The position numbers and the translations under genes were made by a program. Of a DNA stretch of 64,000 nt, positions 35,387 through 45,244 are shown in pieces. Source of the DNA: Chloroflexota bacterium (lineage in GTDB: Bacteria; Chloroflexota; UBA4733); the NCBI GenBank assembly GCA_023381895.1, contig JAMCTA010000151.1, positions 1-64,000 of the forward strand. The letters are read 5' to 3'. Under the pieces are notes generated by a model. That model ran no database searches and was not told where the DNA came from. It was given only the letters and a program-made list of their open reading frames with translations. Numbering within the stretch: the stretch's first letter is position 1; each line of letters starts with the position of its first letter.

Positions 35387-36838
35387 TTACAGGTTCTGGC
35401 GGAGGAGATCGATGACGTAGTCCAGTCGCATGCCTCGGCCTGCTTTGAATAGCACCACGTCACCGGATGACAAGCGTTCGAGTAGCGCCTCCGTAAGAGT
35501 CTGTCGGGAGAGCGCAACTTGGTCTTGAGGCTGGGGTTGCCGGCGGAAAGCTTGGTCTGCTGGAGCGGAAATGTGACATACTCGTGCACTCGACATCCCC
35601 GCCTGGATGGCTCCTTGGGCAATGTGCGCAGCCAGTGTCCCGATGGTGAAGAGATAGTCTACAGATGCGGCTGCAGCCATGCCCACTGCGTGGTGCTCTT
35701 CAGGCCCGTACTGCCCAAGCTCGAACATGTCGCCAAGAACAGCGATGCGGTGACCGGGCTTCGCTCTGGTAGCCAGTACTTGAAGACCGGCAATGGCAGA
35801 CAGGCGATTAGCATTATAGCAATCGTCAATGATGGTGGTTCCACGCGGCCCGGCTAACACTTGGAGTCTCGAGGCTACAGGTCGCAGGGAGCCCAACGCA
35901 TGACGAGCGACAGCAGTTGGGACATCACAGCGCTCTGCAACTGCCAAAGCTCCGAGTACGTTGAGCAGATTGTGCTCACCGAGGAGATGTACATAGGCAT
36001 CGCCACTAGCAGTCGGCGTGGTCCAGGCAATCTCCATGCCGAGGTTGTCTTCGCGAACGATCCTCCCGCGATAGTCTGCTGCCTCGCCAAAACCATAGAA
36101 CGCGGCTGGAGCCGGTGAGCGGTACACCATCGCCCGGACAGCTGCATCTTCCGCGTTCAGCACGGCCAGCCCAGATGCGGAAAGCGCCTCGATCAACTCG
36201 CCTTTGGCCTGGGCGACGTTGGCGAGTGAGCCAAAGAACTCCAAGTGGGCCGGTCCTACGTTCGTCACCAATCCAATCGTCGGGGGAGCGAGCTCACACA
36301 GACTGGCGATCTCTCCAATCCGCTGTGCGGCCATTTCGAATACGGCGAAGCGATGCTCTGGCTGCAGGTGGTTCAGTATTGTCATTGAAAGTCCGGTGTC
36401 AGTGTTATACGACGCTGGCGGCTCGAGGACCTGACTGGGATAAGCAGCAGACAAGATCATAGAGATAATGTGTCGTGTCGTTGTCTTCCCAGCGCTCCCG
36501 GTGATGCCGATCACGGTGTCAATCTGCGAGCGTAATAATGCGCGGTTGGCTAGACGGATGAGCGCAGCACGTGGCTGTGGTACCACGACCTGCGGAACGG
36601 GATGGGGGAGCCCTTCCACAGGATGCTCCACGAGTAGCGCTGTGGCACCTGCTGCCACTGCCGCGCCGGCGTAGTCGTGCCCATCTAGGTGCTCTCCACG
36701 GTAGGCAACAAAGAGTTGACCAGGCAGGATCCGGCGGCTGTCGATCTCTACGCCAGTTAGCTGCTCAAGAAGCTGGCCACCAGAGACAAGGAGCGTGCCT
36801 GCGGTGAGTTGAGCTACATCTTCGAGAGAGATCATCAT
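35387..36838 (-). CDS. murF: UDP-MurNAc-tripeptide--D-Ala-D-Ala ligase
   Basis: MurF (483 residues) adds the D-Ala-D-Ala made by Ddl to the UDP-MurNAc-tripeptide. ATP site: GITGSAGKTTTRHI near residue 115. Other Mur motifs are the central TNVGPAHLEFFGS, LLGEHNLLNVLGALAVA and IDDCYNANRLSAIAGL. It starts with ATGATG overlapping the alr stop (ATGA), so the two are coupled. The length is normal. Confidence 0.95.
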   Translation of the reverse strand: MMISLEDVAQLTAGTLLVSGGQLLEQLTGVEIDSRRILPGQLFVAYRGEHLDGHDYAGAAVAAGATALLVEHPVEGLPHPVPQVVVPQPRAALIRLANRALLRSQIDTVIGITGSAGKTTTRHIISMILSAAYPSQVLEPPASYNTDTGLSMTILNHLQPEHRFAVFEMAAQRIGEIASLCELAPPTIGLVTNVGPAHLEFFGSLANVAQAKGELIEALSASGLAVLNAEDAAVRAMVYRSPAPAAFYGFGEAADYRGRIVREDNLGMEIAWTTPTASGDAYVHLLGEHNLLNVLGALAVAERCDVPTAVARHALGSLRPVASRLQVLAGPRGTTIIDDCYNANRLSAIAGLQVLATRAKPGHRIAVLGDMFELGQYGPEEHHAVGMAAAASVDYLFTIGTLAAHIAQGAIQAGMSSARVCHISAPADQAFRRQPQPQDQVALSRQTLTEALLERLSSGDVVLFKAGRGMRLDYVIDLLRQNL

Positions 36839-38025
36839 AGTGTTCGAACTCCCTTTACCAGGGGTTCTGCTGCTCCCGGCACTATAAATGACCTGTCGCC
36901 CTGGGTTGGCACGTAGACCCGAGGGACACGTGGCGCCAAGCCAGTCAGCACCTCGTACCCTAGTGTGCCCAGTTGTCCCGCCACTTCTTCTACTGAGATT
37001 CTGTCGTCGCCCTGTGCTCCCAGAAACGTCGCCACGTCACCTTCCTGCACCGCGGGTATGTCCGTGACGTCGGCAATGCTCATATCCATGCAGATGACTC
37101 CTACCAGTTTGGCTCGCTTTCCCCGGATGAGAACCTCCGGCCATGGCTGCGGCGCACGCCTGATGCCATCAGCGTAGCCAGCCTGAAGAACTGCAAGCTT
37201 GGTAGGGCGCGCAGCTACCCAGGTAGCACCGTAGCTTACACTGGTCCCGCTCGGTACAAGCTTTACTTGCGCGACCAGCGCCTGGAAGCTCAGTGCGGGC
37301 ACGAGCCCCGGCGGGCGCATGGTCTCCGAGCACGGGTTGAGGCCGTAAAGAGCAGCTCCGGGACGTACGAGGTTGAAGTGGCTCTCCGGATGGCGAAACA
37401 TGGCTGCGCTGTTGGCAGCGTGGATCCACTGTGGGTCGAGTCCATTTTTCCGCACAATCTCAATTGCCCGTGTGAAGCGACCGAGCTGTTCCCGAGTGTG
37501 CTGACTATCGACGGCATCAGCGGTTGCGAAGTGCGTGAAGAGGCCTTCGACGCTGATGCCCGAGAGAGCTCGTGCCCGATCGCAGAGCTGGTCAATGTCA
37601 TCGACGAGGGGACCGAGCCGGCTCATGCCGGTATCGACCTTGATATGCACTCTCGCGGGACGCCCCATGAGCACAGAGGCGCGATAAAGGGGCTCTAGCA
37701 GCTCTGGATCGAATGCGGTAGTGATGATGTTGTGTGCGACAATGGTGTTTGCCTGCCAGGCCGGCGTGTATCCCAACATGAGAATGTCGGCAGTGATGCC
37801 ACTATTGCGCAGCTCGATCGCTTCATCCAGGCAAGTCACCCCGAGAATCCTGGCGCCGGAGGCAAGGGCGACTTTAGCGACAGGAACCGCTCCGTGGCCG
37901 TACGCGTGCGACTTCACCACAGCAAGCACGGACGTAGCCGCTCCGATCTGCTGCCGTATCAGCTCAAGATTCTGCTGAATACTTCCGAGATCGACAGTGA
38001 TCCATGCGGGGCGAGCAAGAAGCAC
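36835..38025 (-). CDS. alr: Alanine racemase
   Basis: This 396-residue PLP enzyme makes D-alanine. The PLP lysine lies in LAVVKSHAYGHG near residue 40; most relatives have KADAYGHG or KANAYGHG, so the SH pair is unusual, but Lys, Tyr and His remain. Other marks are HIKVDTGMSRLG, GLFTHFATAD, NLVRPGAALYGL and the catalytic Tyr in SVSYGATW. It heads the alr-murF-ddl set. Confidence 0.95.
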   Translation of the reverse strand: MLLARPAWITVDLGSIQQNLELIRQQIGAATSVLAVVKSHAYGHGAVPVAKVALASGARILGVTCLDEAIELRNSGITADILMLGYTPAWQANTIVAHNIITTAFDPELLEPLYRASVLMGRPARVHIKVDTGMSRLGPLVDDIDQLCDRARALSGISVEGLFTHFATADAVDSQHTREQLGRFTRAIEIVRKNGLDPQWIHAANSAAMFRHPESHFNLVRPGAALYGLNPCSETMRPPGLVPALSFQALVAQVKLVPSGTSVSYGATWVAARPTKLAVLQAGYADGIRRAPQPWPEVLIRGKRAKLVGVICMDMSIADVTDIPAVQEGDVATFLGAQGDDRISVEEVAGQLGTLGYEVLTGLAPRVPRVYVPTQGDRSFIVPGAAEPLVKGVRTL

Positions 38026-38158
38026 GTCACACTCCCACCAAGTCCCGGCGAGTGTACCACCTTAGCAGGGTACCTCTCCTAGACATCTTGCCTGCAACCC
38101 TGCACGAGTGACCTGAGGCTCCGGTGGTAGTCTTGCTCCGTAACGGGAGGGGAACACT

Positions 38159-39412
38159 GTGGTGGGTCACTCTGCGAGCGCTAGCACCTCGATCCTTGGT
38201 GAGCAAACCGTGAACGCCTGCGGTGACCACGTAGAAGAGCGTCTCCGTACTGGACAAGTTCTCCTTCTCAGCTTTACTCACGCGTCTGTGGACCTCAACC
38301 CCAGCGCGATTGCGGCTCTTCTCCCCGTGTTCTACCTCTCTCTTCACCTGTCTATTGGGCAGACGGCCGTGCTCACAGGAGCATCCCAGATTGCCAATTC
38401 TCTTGCACAGTTCCCTTTCGGCTACCTGGCAGATCGCGTCTCACTGCGTTTCCTCATTCCGCTCGGTTGCGCAACGGCTTCGATTGGTCTCGCATTGACC
38501 GCATTCGCCCACTCGTTTCCCGCACTGGTCGCGGCAGTCTGTCTAAGTGGCGCTGGAGTGGCCGTCTACCATCCGGAGGGAGCACGGACCGCCGGAGCCT
38601 TGAGCGGAAGACGCAAGGCCACCGGAATGTCGATCTTCTCAGTTGGTGGCAATCTCGGCTTTGCGCTTGGTCCTATCACAGCATCGGCAATCAACTCGCT
38701 GCACAGTACGGCTGCCTACTTGCTGTTTCTTGTGCCCGCATGTCTCGTGATGGTGATGTTTGCGGTAACTCGTGGCATTGTCATACCCGAGAAGCGCCGT
38801 TCGACCCTGAAGACGAACGTAGGGCAGAGTCAATCTGCGGTCACCGCAGCCCTGATGCTGTTGCTCCTTATCACCACCCTGAGATCAGCGCTGCAGGTCG
38901 GGTTGATGACGTTCGTACCGTTGTTTGAAGTCACTCAACGACATCACAGCGCTGGCTTTGCGAGCCTTCTCATGACGTGCTTCTTGCTGAGCGGTGCCTT
39001 GGGGACTGTGCTTGGAGGCATCGCGGCAGACCGCATCGGCCGGACGTTGACACTCTTCGTGAGCTTCGTCTTTTCGGCACCTTTCCTCGTACTGTACTAT
39101 CACACGAGCGGGGTACTCTCAGCCATTTCACTTGTGGCAGCCGGAGGGTTCCTCATCTCCACCTTTGCGGTTACGGTGGTCATGGGACAGGAGCTACTTC
39201 CCAACAGGGCTGGCATAGCTGCGAGCCTCACTATTGGAGTAACGAGCGGAATCGGCGGCTTTCTCGTGGCTCTCTTGGGTCAGGTAGCGCAACACCTGGG
39301 ATTTATCCGTACTTTGGACCTGCTCGTGCTTGTCACAATACTCGCAGGCACGTTCGCGCTGTGGCTCACCGTACTCTGGAATCGGCAGCGCCAGATCACA
39401 CTGGCACTTTGA
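38159..39412 (+). CDS. MFS transporter, fosmidomycin-resistance-like
   Basis: This 417-residue protein has about twelve membrane segments and MFS motif A-like FGYLADRVSLR after the second helix. GAGVAVYHPEGARTAG is typical of the Fsr/YfkF-like branch. Substrate is unknown. The GTG start has GGGAGGGG six bases upstream, which decides it. Its 3' end overlaps the convergent YhcH gene by 17 bases. Confidence 0.85.
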   Translation: MVGHSASASTSILGEQTVNACGDHVEERLRTGQVLLLSFTHASVDLNPSAIAALLPVFYLSLHLSIGQTAVLTGASQIANSLAQFPFGYLADRVSLRFLIPLGCATASIGLALTAFAHSFPALVAAVCLSGAGVAVYHPEGARTAGALSGRRKATGMSIFSVGGNLGFALGPITASAINSLHSTAAYLLFLVPACLVMVMFAVTRGIVIPEKRRSTLKTNVGQSQSAVTAALMLLLLITTLRSALQVGLMTFVPLFEVTQRHHSAGFASLLMTCFLLSGALGTVLGGIAADRIGRTLTLFVSFVFSAPFLVLYYHTSGVLSAISLVAAGGFLISTFAVTVVMGQELLPNRAGIAASLTIGVTSGIGGFLVALLGQVAQHLGFIRTLDLLVLVTILAGTFALWLTVLWNRQRQITLAL

Positions 39413-39890
39413 TCACGACTCTCAATGAAACGGACCGACCGGCATCAACCAGCCACTGAGGAGCGTGGGCATCCTCTGGAAAGAGCACGGCGCACTGGCC
39501 ATCCGGAAGCAGTAACCTCGTGAATTGGACTGGGGCACGGAAGAAGGTGATGTCTCGCTCTGCGCTGTATGGTTCGCTGGCGATCAGACTGTTCATATCT
39601 GCAAGCCCCATCCATTCGAGACCATCTACGACGCACTGAATGTCGATAAATCGCTGATGTGCCTCCCAGCGCAACGCAGTGGCATCAGCGAGGGAGGCAC
39701 GCTGTAAGATGGCACCGAATCCTTCTTCGAGATCGACCCGAACAGGGCCTCCAAGGCTCGGTGCGTTGAGTTGTTGATTGAGGGAAGAGCCTGTGTTGAG
39801 GGCGGATCGCAAGATTTGGAATCCCTTGCGAAGTCGAGGATCACCAGCCACCAGGCGGACGCAATGATCGATGGATCCAACAATGGCCAA
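39396..39890 (-). CDS. YhcH/YjgK/YiaL family cupin-like protein
   Basis: The 164-residue product has the family core WEAHQRFIDIQCVVDGLEW, then FPEDAHAPQW and a C-terminal VVIKV, with the conserved His and Glu/Asp of a metal-binding cupin-like fold. E. coli relatives are linked to sialic acid and other sugar breakdown, but the reaction is not settled. The start is the TTG at 39890, six bases after GAGGGGAGG, rather than ATG at 39929. It is divergent from a sugar-isomerase-like gene 68 bases away. Confidence 0.85.
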   Translation of the reverse strand: MAIVGSIDHCVRLVAGDPRLRKGFQILRSALNTGSSLNQQLNAPSLGGPVRVDLEEGFGAILQRASLADATALRWEAHQRFIDIQCVVDGLEWMGLADMNSLIASEPYSAERDITFFRAPVQFTRLLLPDGQCAVLFPEDAHAPQWLVDAGRSVSLRVVIKVPV

Positions 39891-39958
39891 CGCAATCCTC
39901 CCCTCATGCAGTGGCGCACAGGCTATCATGCCATCGAGTCATCGGGAAGGAGAGTTGT

Positions 39959-40786
39959 TTGGCACCGTTACCACTCGGGATCATCGTCTCGCTGCGTGAA
40001 GACCCCTCGGAGAGCATTGCGCGCGTGCGAGAGTTCAACCTCCCTACGTGCCAGGTCAATAGTTGGAACCTCGAGCTGTGCCGGTCGGATGTCGCTGAAC
40101 GTCTCCGTTCAGTGACGGAGAGCTCTGGTGTCCGCATCAGCAGCTTGTGGGCCGGTATTCCAGGCCGCCGCGTATGGAATTTCGACGAGGGCCCATCGAC
40201 AATCGGTCTCGTTCCTCCACAGAACCGCCAGCGTGGTGTCGATGCTCTCCGGCGCTGGTCGGACTTTGCTGTTGCAGTGGGCGGCATCCCAAGCATCACT
40301 ACCCACGTAGGATTTCTGCCAGTCGACCCGCAAGACGGTGACTACGTCGGCACCATTGAGGCACTCAAGATCGTTGTCGAGCACTGCAAGGGAAACAACC
40401 AGGAGTTCTGGTTCGAAACAGGTCAGGAGGCACCCATCATCTTGTTACGCGCTATCCAGGATATCGGCCTCGACAACGTTGGCATCAATCTCGACCCTGC
40501 CAATCTTCTCCTGTACGGGATGGCCAATCCCGTCGATGCGCTCGACGTGTTCGGCAAGTACGTGCACGGCATTCACGCCAAGGATGGGCTCTATCCGACA
40601 GAAGGACACCATCTCGGGCACGAGATGCCACTTGGACAAGGGCGCGTTGACTTTCCCCGGCTGTTCGCCAGGCTCAAAGACCTCGGCTTTCAGGGGGCAG
40701 TGACGATTGAGCGGGAGATTTCGGGTCCGCAGCAGACTGAGGACATTCGAAAGGCTATCGCGCTCCTGCAACCACTGGTCTCGTAA
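39959..40786 (+). CDS. Sugar phosphate isomerase/epimerase-like TIM barrel
   Basis: This 275-residue TIM-barrel protein has candidate metal residues in EFWFETGQ (Glu), VGINLDPANLL (Asp), VHGIHAKDG (His) and VTIEREI (Glu). It is only distantly like the isomerase-like gene at 25.0 kb. The TTG start at 39959 follows a strong GGAAGGAG site; an ATG at 39911 lacks one. Its divergence from YhcH suggests that both act in catabolism of the same unknown sugar. Confidence 0.85.
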   Translation: MAPLPLGIIVSLREDPSESIARVREFNLPTCQVNSWNLELCRSDVAERLRSVTESSGVRISSLWAGIPGRRVWNFDEGPSTIGLVPPQNRQRGVDALRRWSDFAVAVGGIPSITTHVGFLPVDPQDGDYVGTIEALKIVVEHCKGNNQEFWFETGQEAPIILLRAIQDIGLDNVGINLDPANLLLYGMANPVDALDVFGKYVHGIHAKDGLYPTEGHHLGHEMPLGQGRVDFPRLFARLKDLGFQGAVTIEREISGPQQTEDIRKAIALLQPLVS

Positions 40787-40819
40787 GTGTCGCAGGCTGG
40801 ACAAATCCCAGCCTGTCAC

Positions 40820-41959
40820 TCATCGAACGAATGACATTCTTGGTCCTAGATGTTCCACGGCAGCAGCGAGAAGTTCCGCAGTCTTTTCTATGTCATCCAG
40901 CGAGGCTACTTCAACACCCGTGTGCATGTAGCGCAATGGAATGCTCACGAGTCCGGTGGCGATGCCAGCACGGACCTGCTGGATCGCGTCTGCATCGGTG
41001 GCGGTGTTTCGTCCTACGGCTTCACGCTGCACCGCTATTCCTGCAGCGTTCGCTGCACGCAATATGAGCGCTGAGACGTGCGCGGAGACGGTGGGACCAA
41101 AGGTTACGACGGGTCCACCACCCACTTTGATGTCACCAACGCGCCGCTTGTCGGCCGTCGGGTAGTCGGAGGCGTGCGTGACGTCGACCGCAATGGCTAC
41201 CGAAGGATCGATGCCAAAGGCACTGACTCGCGCCCCCCGGAGGCCAACTTCTTCCTGTACGGTGGCTACTGCATACACAGCTGCCGCAACCGCTCGCTTG
41301 CTGAGTAGCTCGAGAGCGCGCGCGATCGCGTAAGCGCCTGCCTTGTTATCGAGGGCTCGCGAGGCAACCAGGCTTCCGGTTCCCAGGCGCTCGAATGTGG
41401 CGGCCCGGACGGCGTAAGTACCAATAGGAGCTGCTGTTTCCGCTTCAGCTCGGTCTTTGGCGCCGATGTCAAGCCAGAGGTCATCGATCTCCACACCGCG
41501 GCGGTGCTCGTCGCCGCTTTGTAGGTGGCGCGCTTTGCGACCAATCACTCCGAGTATCTTGCCCTGGGGACCGAGCAAGTGAAAGCGGCCACCGATGATC
41601 GTGAGGGGATCGAAGCCCCCCGCTGCATCGAAGTAAAGAAAGCCGTCGCTGTCGACGTAGCGGACGATCAGCGAGATTTCATCTAAGTGGCCGGCAAGCT
41701 GCACGCGAGGAGAACCTTCAGGATTGATCAGCGCAATGCTATTGCCTTGACTGTCACCCGAAAGACTCGTGGCATAAGGTTGGACGTAGTCCCGCCACAG
41801 TCGTGCAGCCTCATCTTCCGCGCCGGGAGGACTTGCAGTCTCGACAAGGGTCTTGAGAAACCCGTAGTGTGAATCGTTCAAGATCACTTCACCTTCGTTG
41901 GAATTAACTCCCACTCCAAGTCTTGGTGAGCGTAGCACTTGAGACTCTTGCTTGCTCAT
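40820..41959 (-). CDS. M42-family metallopeptidase
   Basis: This 379-residue enzyme resembles M42 glutamyl aminopeptidases and deblocking aminopeptidases, dinuclear zinc or cobalt enzymes that form large TET shells. The ligands are in GHLDEISLIV (His), SRALDNKAGAYA (Asp), ATVQEEVGLRG (catalytic Glu and ligand Glu), AVDVTHASDYPT (Asp) and PLRYMHTGVE (His). It has about 25 extra residues before the usual start. It lies eight bases downstream of the DUF58 gene. Confidence 0.93.
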   Translation of the reverse strand: MSKQESQVLRSPRLGVGVNSNEGEVILNDSHYGFLKTLVETASPPGAEDEAARLWRDYVQPYATSLSGDSQGNSIALINPEGSPRVQLAGHLDEISLIVRYVDSDGFLYFDAAGGFDPLTIIGGRFHLLGPQGKILGVIGRKARHLQSGDEHRRGVEIDDLWLDIGAKDRAEAETAAPIGTYAVRAATFERLGTGSLVASRALDNKAGAYAIARALELLSKRAVAAAVYAVATVQEEVGLRGARVSAFGIDPSVAIAVDVTHASDYPTADKRRVGDIKVGGGPVVTFGPTVSAHVSALILRAANAAGIAVQREAVGRNTATDADAIQQVRAGIATGLVSIPLRYMHTGVEVASLDDIEKTAELLAAAVEHLGPRMSFVR

Positions 41960-41967
41960 GCCTCACA

Positions 41968-43254
41968 CTATGATGGCACGATGTCAGTGCGATACCCACG
42001 CGCGAGAACTCGCGGGCCGCTCAGATCAGATCCTTCGGCGACGAGGATGCGGAAGCGGTAGCCCCGTTGGATGAGATGGCAAGGAATGTTGGAGCGCAAC
42101 ACTTCATTTGCTATTGTCACACCGCGTACAGGGCCGCCAAAGCTGCTTTGATCAACCAGGAACACGACTGGTGATAGGCCGCGCTGCGACAGCGCCACAA
42201 CCGAGCGAACCCAATCGATGTGACCGGAGGACGTGATGACAGCGATGGTATCTTCTCTGCCAAGCAGGCTCTCAACAGTCGGAAGAACTTCACTGAGACG
42301 CTGCTCGCCATCGCACCGAACACCGGCCAGCTCTCCGAGCAGGCGGTCAAACTGATCCCCTGAACGCTCCGGTGCAACCATTACTCGGTCACGCCCAGTG
42401 GTAAGTAACCCAACTGCCCGTCCTTCACGCAGCACGCGATTTGCTAGACCAACCGCAATCCGCACTCCGTACTCCTCGGTGGAATCATCTTCTTCTCCAA
42501 AGAGCGTAAGAGCGTCAAGATCGAGAACGATCCAGAGATCAGAGGATCGTTCGAGATCGTAGTCCTTCACAAAGAGCTCGTTGCGCCGTGCCGTTGTGGG
42601 CCAGTGGATGCGCTTGACGCTGTCACCCGGTTGGTAGCTACGCACAGTAGAAGCCGTGCTGGTCACCTGGAGAACACGGACGGCACCACTTGAGGATCCA
42701 GCGAGAGAGCCGCGGGGAAGCTCCAGGCCGGGCAGGTCGACGACGGGAGGCAGAACCAGGAAGGTGATGGTGTCGTCGTATTCCTGGCGAAGAGAAAAAA
42801 AGCCGAAGGGGTCTCCCAATCGCACTGTAAGTGGTCCCAGATGGTAGCGACCGCGACGGCGGCAGCGCCAGTAGACGTGCCAGGACTTCGTCTGCCGGAT
42901 CCCGAGAGACTCAACACGAGAAGCCGGATAACCGGGAAAGTTCGAATGATCGTCAATCTGGAGATAGGTAGCCGGGACAAGACTCGAGCTTTGCGCTGTG
43001 AAGATCTCTTCCAGCTGGGAACCCACGTGCAGATGTCCCACTGACGGTTGGCGAGTCAACCACAAACCTCGTGCCAGCGCGTAGGTCCAGAGAAGACTGA
43101 GGACGATTGCGCCACAGATCGCGTAGGAGACGACGTAGAGGATGCTGACCCCTCCGAAGACAGCGAACAGCACCAACGCCACCGCGAGCGGCACAACGAT
43201 CGGTCGCTCGATAATGAGGCGTGTCTTAGCGGTATTCTTGACGTGGAACTCCAC
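41968..43254 (-). CDS. DUF58-domain membrane-anchored protein
   Basis: This 428-residue protein has two membrane helices near the N-terminus and then the DUF58 domain with YQPGDSVKRIHWPTTARRNEL, followed by a VWA-like region (LWIVLDLDA). DUF58 proteins usually accompany MoxR ATPases and transglutaminase-like genes, but neither is near this one. GTG at 43254 has AGAGGA six bases upstream. It is divergent from rplI. Confidence 0.88.
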   Translation of the reverse strand: MEFHVKNTAKTRLIIERPIVVPLAVALVLFAVFGGVSILYVVSYAICGAIVLSLLWTYALARGLWLTRQPSVGHLHVGSQLEEIFTAQSSSLVPATYLQIDDHSNFPGYPASRVESLGIRQTKSWHVYWRCRRRGRYHLGPLTVRLGDPFGFFSLRQEYDDTITFLVLPPVVDLPGLELPRGSLAGSSSGAVRVLQVTSTASTVRSYQPGDSVKRIHWPTTARRNELFVKDYDLERSSDLWIVLDLDALTLFGEEDDSTEEYGVRIAVGLANRVLREGRAVGLLTTGRDRVMVAPERSGDQFDRLLGELAGVRCDGEQRLSEVLPTVESLLGREDTIAVITSSGHIDWVRSVVALSQRGLSPVVFLVDQSSFGGPVRGVTIANEVLRSNIPCHLIQRGYRFRILVAEGSDLSGPRVLARGYRTDIVPS

Positions 43255-43451
43255 GCGTGTTCCTCTGCTGGTATCGGGGCATCCAAGATTATTATCACGT
43301 CAGCATAGCATCTTGGCGTGGCGCTCTATCGTGCCTTATGCGACGCTACGGCCGCGTTCACGCTACGATTAGGGGAGATCATTATCTCACGCGAGTGTCC
43401 ATTGGTGCTCGTCAGTAGATACAACGGTTGCACAGAGAGGTCATATTAATA

Positions 43452-43901
43452 ATGAAGCTGCTCCTAACGAGAGACGTTCCGAATCTTGGCAGGGAAGGCG
43501 AGCTGCGAGAGGTCGCGGATGGGTACGCACGAAACTACCTGCTCCCACGCGGTCTCGCCGTCCCAGCTTCGCGAGGAAACATCAAGCTTCTGCAGGAACA
43601 GCGCGAGGCGCTCTTGCGCAAGGAAGCGAAGAATCGGGCAGATCTCGTTGCACTCGCTGAGCGTCTAAGAGATGTCTCCGTGACGATCAGCACCAAGACA
43701 GGGACAGGGGGGCGTCTCTACGGATCAATTACCAGCAAGGATATCGGTGACGCCTTGGAAGAGCAGCATCATCTTCCCGTAGACCGGCGGATGGTCGAGC
43801 TTGATGACCCCATTCGCACCATCGGGACGCACAAGGTGAGAGTGCGCATAGCCAGCGACCTCCATCCTGAAATCAGCGTCGTGGTTCAGGAAACGCCCTA
43901 G
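43452..43901 (+). CDS. rplI: Ribosomal protein bL9
   Basis: bL9 (149 residues) binds 23S rRNA. The N-terminal domain begins MKLLLTRDVPNLGREGE and has the signature DGYARNYLLPRGLA. A long central helix follows, then the C-terminal domain with GRLYGSITSKDIGDAL. ATG at 43452 is the family-typical start; an upstream in-frame start at 43428 is discarded. dnaB begins two bases after its stop, a pairing common in bacteria. Confidence 0.97.
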   Translation: MKLLLTRDVPNLGREGELREVADGYARNYLLPRGLAVPASRGNIKLLQEQREALLRKEAKNRADLVALAERLRDVSVTISTKTGTGGRLYGSITSKDIGDALEEQHHLPVDRRMVELDDPIRTIGTHKVRVRIASDLHPEISVVVQETP

Positions 43902-43903
43902 CA

Positions 43904-45244
43904 GTGACGATCGATCGCCTCCCTCCTCACAGTCTTGAGGCTGAACATTCGACGTTGGGGAGCCTCCTCCTCGATCCACAGGCGTTCACCCAGATTGCTG
44001 AGTTCCTCCACGCGGATGATTTCTATCGGGAGGCTCATCGAGAGATCTTTGACGCGATTGTCAGCCTCAACGATCAGCAAACTCCGGCTGATCTCATCAC
44101 GCTCACCGACGAGCTCAACCGGCGTAACCGTCTCGCAGCCGTCGGCGGACCGGCCTACCTTTCCAGTCTCGTCAACGCCGTGCCCACGTCGATTCACGTC
44201 GAGCACTATGCCCGGATTGTCGAGCGAGATGCCACCCTTCGCCGGCTGATCAGCGCCACGGCAAGTATTGCTGAGCTCGCCTATAACCCTGAAGGCGAGC
44301 TCGACCAAATTCTCGATCGCGCGGAGCAGATACTCTTCGCCGTGTCTCAGCGCCGACTCTCGGGCGACTTCGTCCGCATCGGGTCACTCTTGCACGATTA
44401 TCTCGACCACATCGAAAGAGTGCATGAGCATCATTCCGAGGTCACTGGTGTGCCTACAGGCTTCATCGATCTTGATCGCTTGACTGGTGGCCTCCAGCCG
44501 TCTGACTTCATCATCGTGGGGGCCCGCCCTAGCATGGGCAAGACTGCCTTCGCTGTTTCTCTGGCCCACGCCACGGCAATGCGCCACGGGACGACCACTG
44601 GCATCTTCACGCTGGAGATGTCTGCCCAACAAGTCGTTCAGCGGTTCGTCTCAATCGAGTCGAACGTTGATCAGCAGAGGCTACGCACCGGCTTTCTCGA
44701 CGAGCACGAGTGGAACAGGGTCATTCAGGCGATGAGTAGCCTTTCGTCGGCGCCAATCTACATCGATGATAGTCCGGGTATCTCCACGATGGAGATACGC
44801 GCCAAGACCAGGCGTCTCGCAACTGTGGCGCCACTGGGACTGCTCATCGTGGACTATCTACAGTTAATGCAGGGTAGAATTCGCGGTGACGGAAACCGAG
44901 TTCAGGAGATCTCGGAGATCTCGAGGTCACTCAAGGGACTGGCGCGCGAGCTCAGTGTCCCCATCGTTGCACTTGCTCAGCTCTCTCGAGGCGTCGAGAC
45001 GCGCCAAGATCATAGGCCAATGCTCTCTGACCTGCGCGAGAGCGGCAGCCTCGAACAAGATGCGGATATTGTCATGTTTATCTATCGCGACGAGGTCTAC
45101 AACCCCTCTTCTGACCGCAAAGGAATCGCCGATATCATCATCGCAAAGCACCGCAATGGACCAACCGGTCAGATCAGCCTCAACTGGATGGAGCAAACAG
45201 CGCGGTTTGCTGATCTCGCGACCTACCATCAGCTCAGCGAATGA
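43904..45244 (+). CDS. dnaB: Replicative DNA helicase DnaB
   Basis: DnaB (446 residues) is the hexameric fork helicase. The N-terminal primase-binding domain starts PPHSLEAEHSTLGSLLLDP. The RecA-like domain has Walker A GARPSMGKTAFAV (about residue 205), LLIVDYLQLMQG as Walker B, and SDLRESGSLEQDADIVMFIYRDE. It starts at GTG and its stop overlaps the next gene by ATGA. No intein is seen. The two following genes look like its loaders. Confidence 0.97.
   Translation: MTIDRLPPHSLEAEHSTLGSLLLDPQAFTQIAEFLHADDFYREAHREIFDAIVSLNDQQTPADLITLTDELNRRNRLAAVGGPAYLSSLVNAVPTSIHVEHYARIVERDATLRRLISATASIAELAYNPEGELDQILDRAEQILFAVSQRRLSGDFVRIGSLLHDYLDHIERVHEHHSEVTGVPTGFIDLDRLTGGLQPSDFIIVGARPSMGKTAFAVSLAHATAMRHGTTTGIFTLEMSAQQVVQRFVSIESNVDQQRLRTGFLDEHEWNRVIQAMSSLSSAPIYIDDSPGISTMEIRAKTRRLATVAPLGLLIVDYLQLMQGRIRGDGNRVQEISEISRSLKGLARELSVPIVALAQLSRGVETRQDHRPMLSDLRESGSLEQDADIVMFIYRDEVYNPSSDRKGIADIIIAKHRNGPTGQISLNWMEQTARFADLATYHQLSE

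Noticed and set aside
43313..43341. TTGGCG-N17-TTATGC as a promoter for rplI
   Set aside because: The -35 is fair but the -10 matches consensus at about one position; not reported as a feature.
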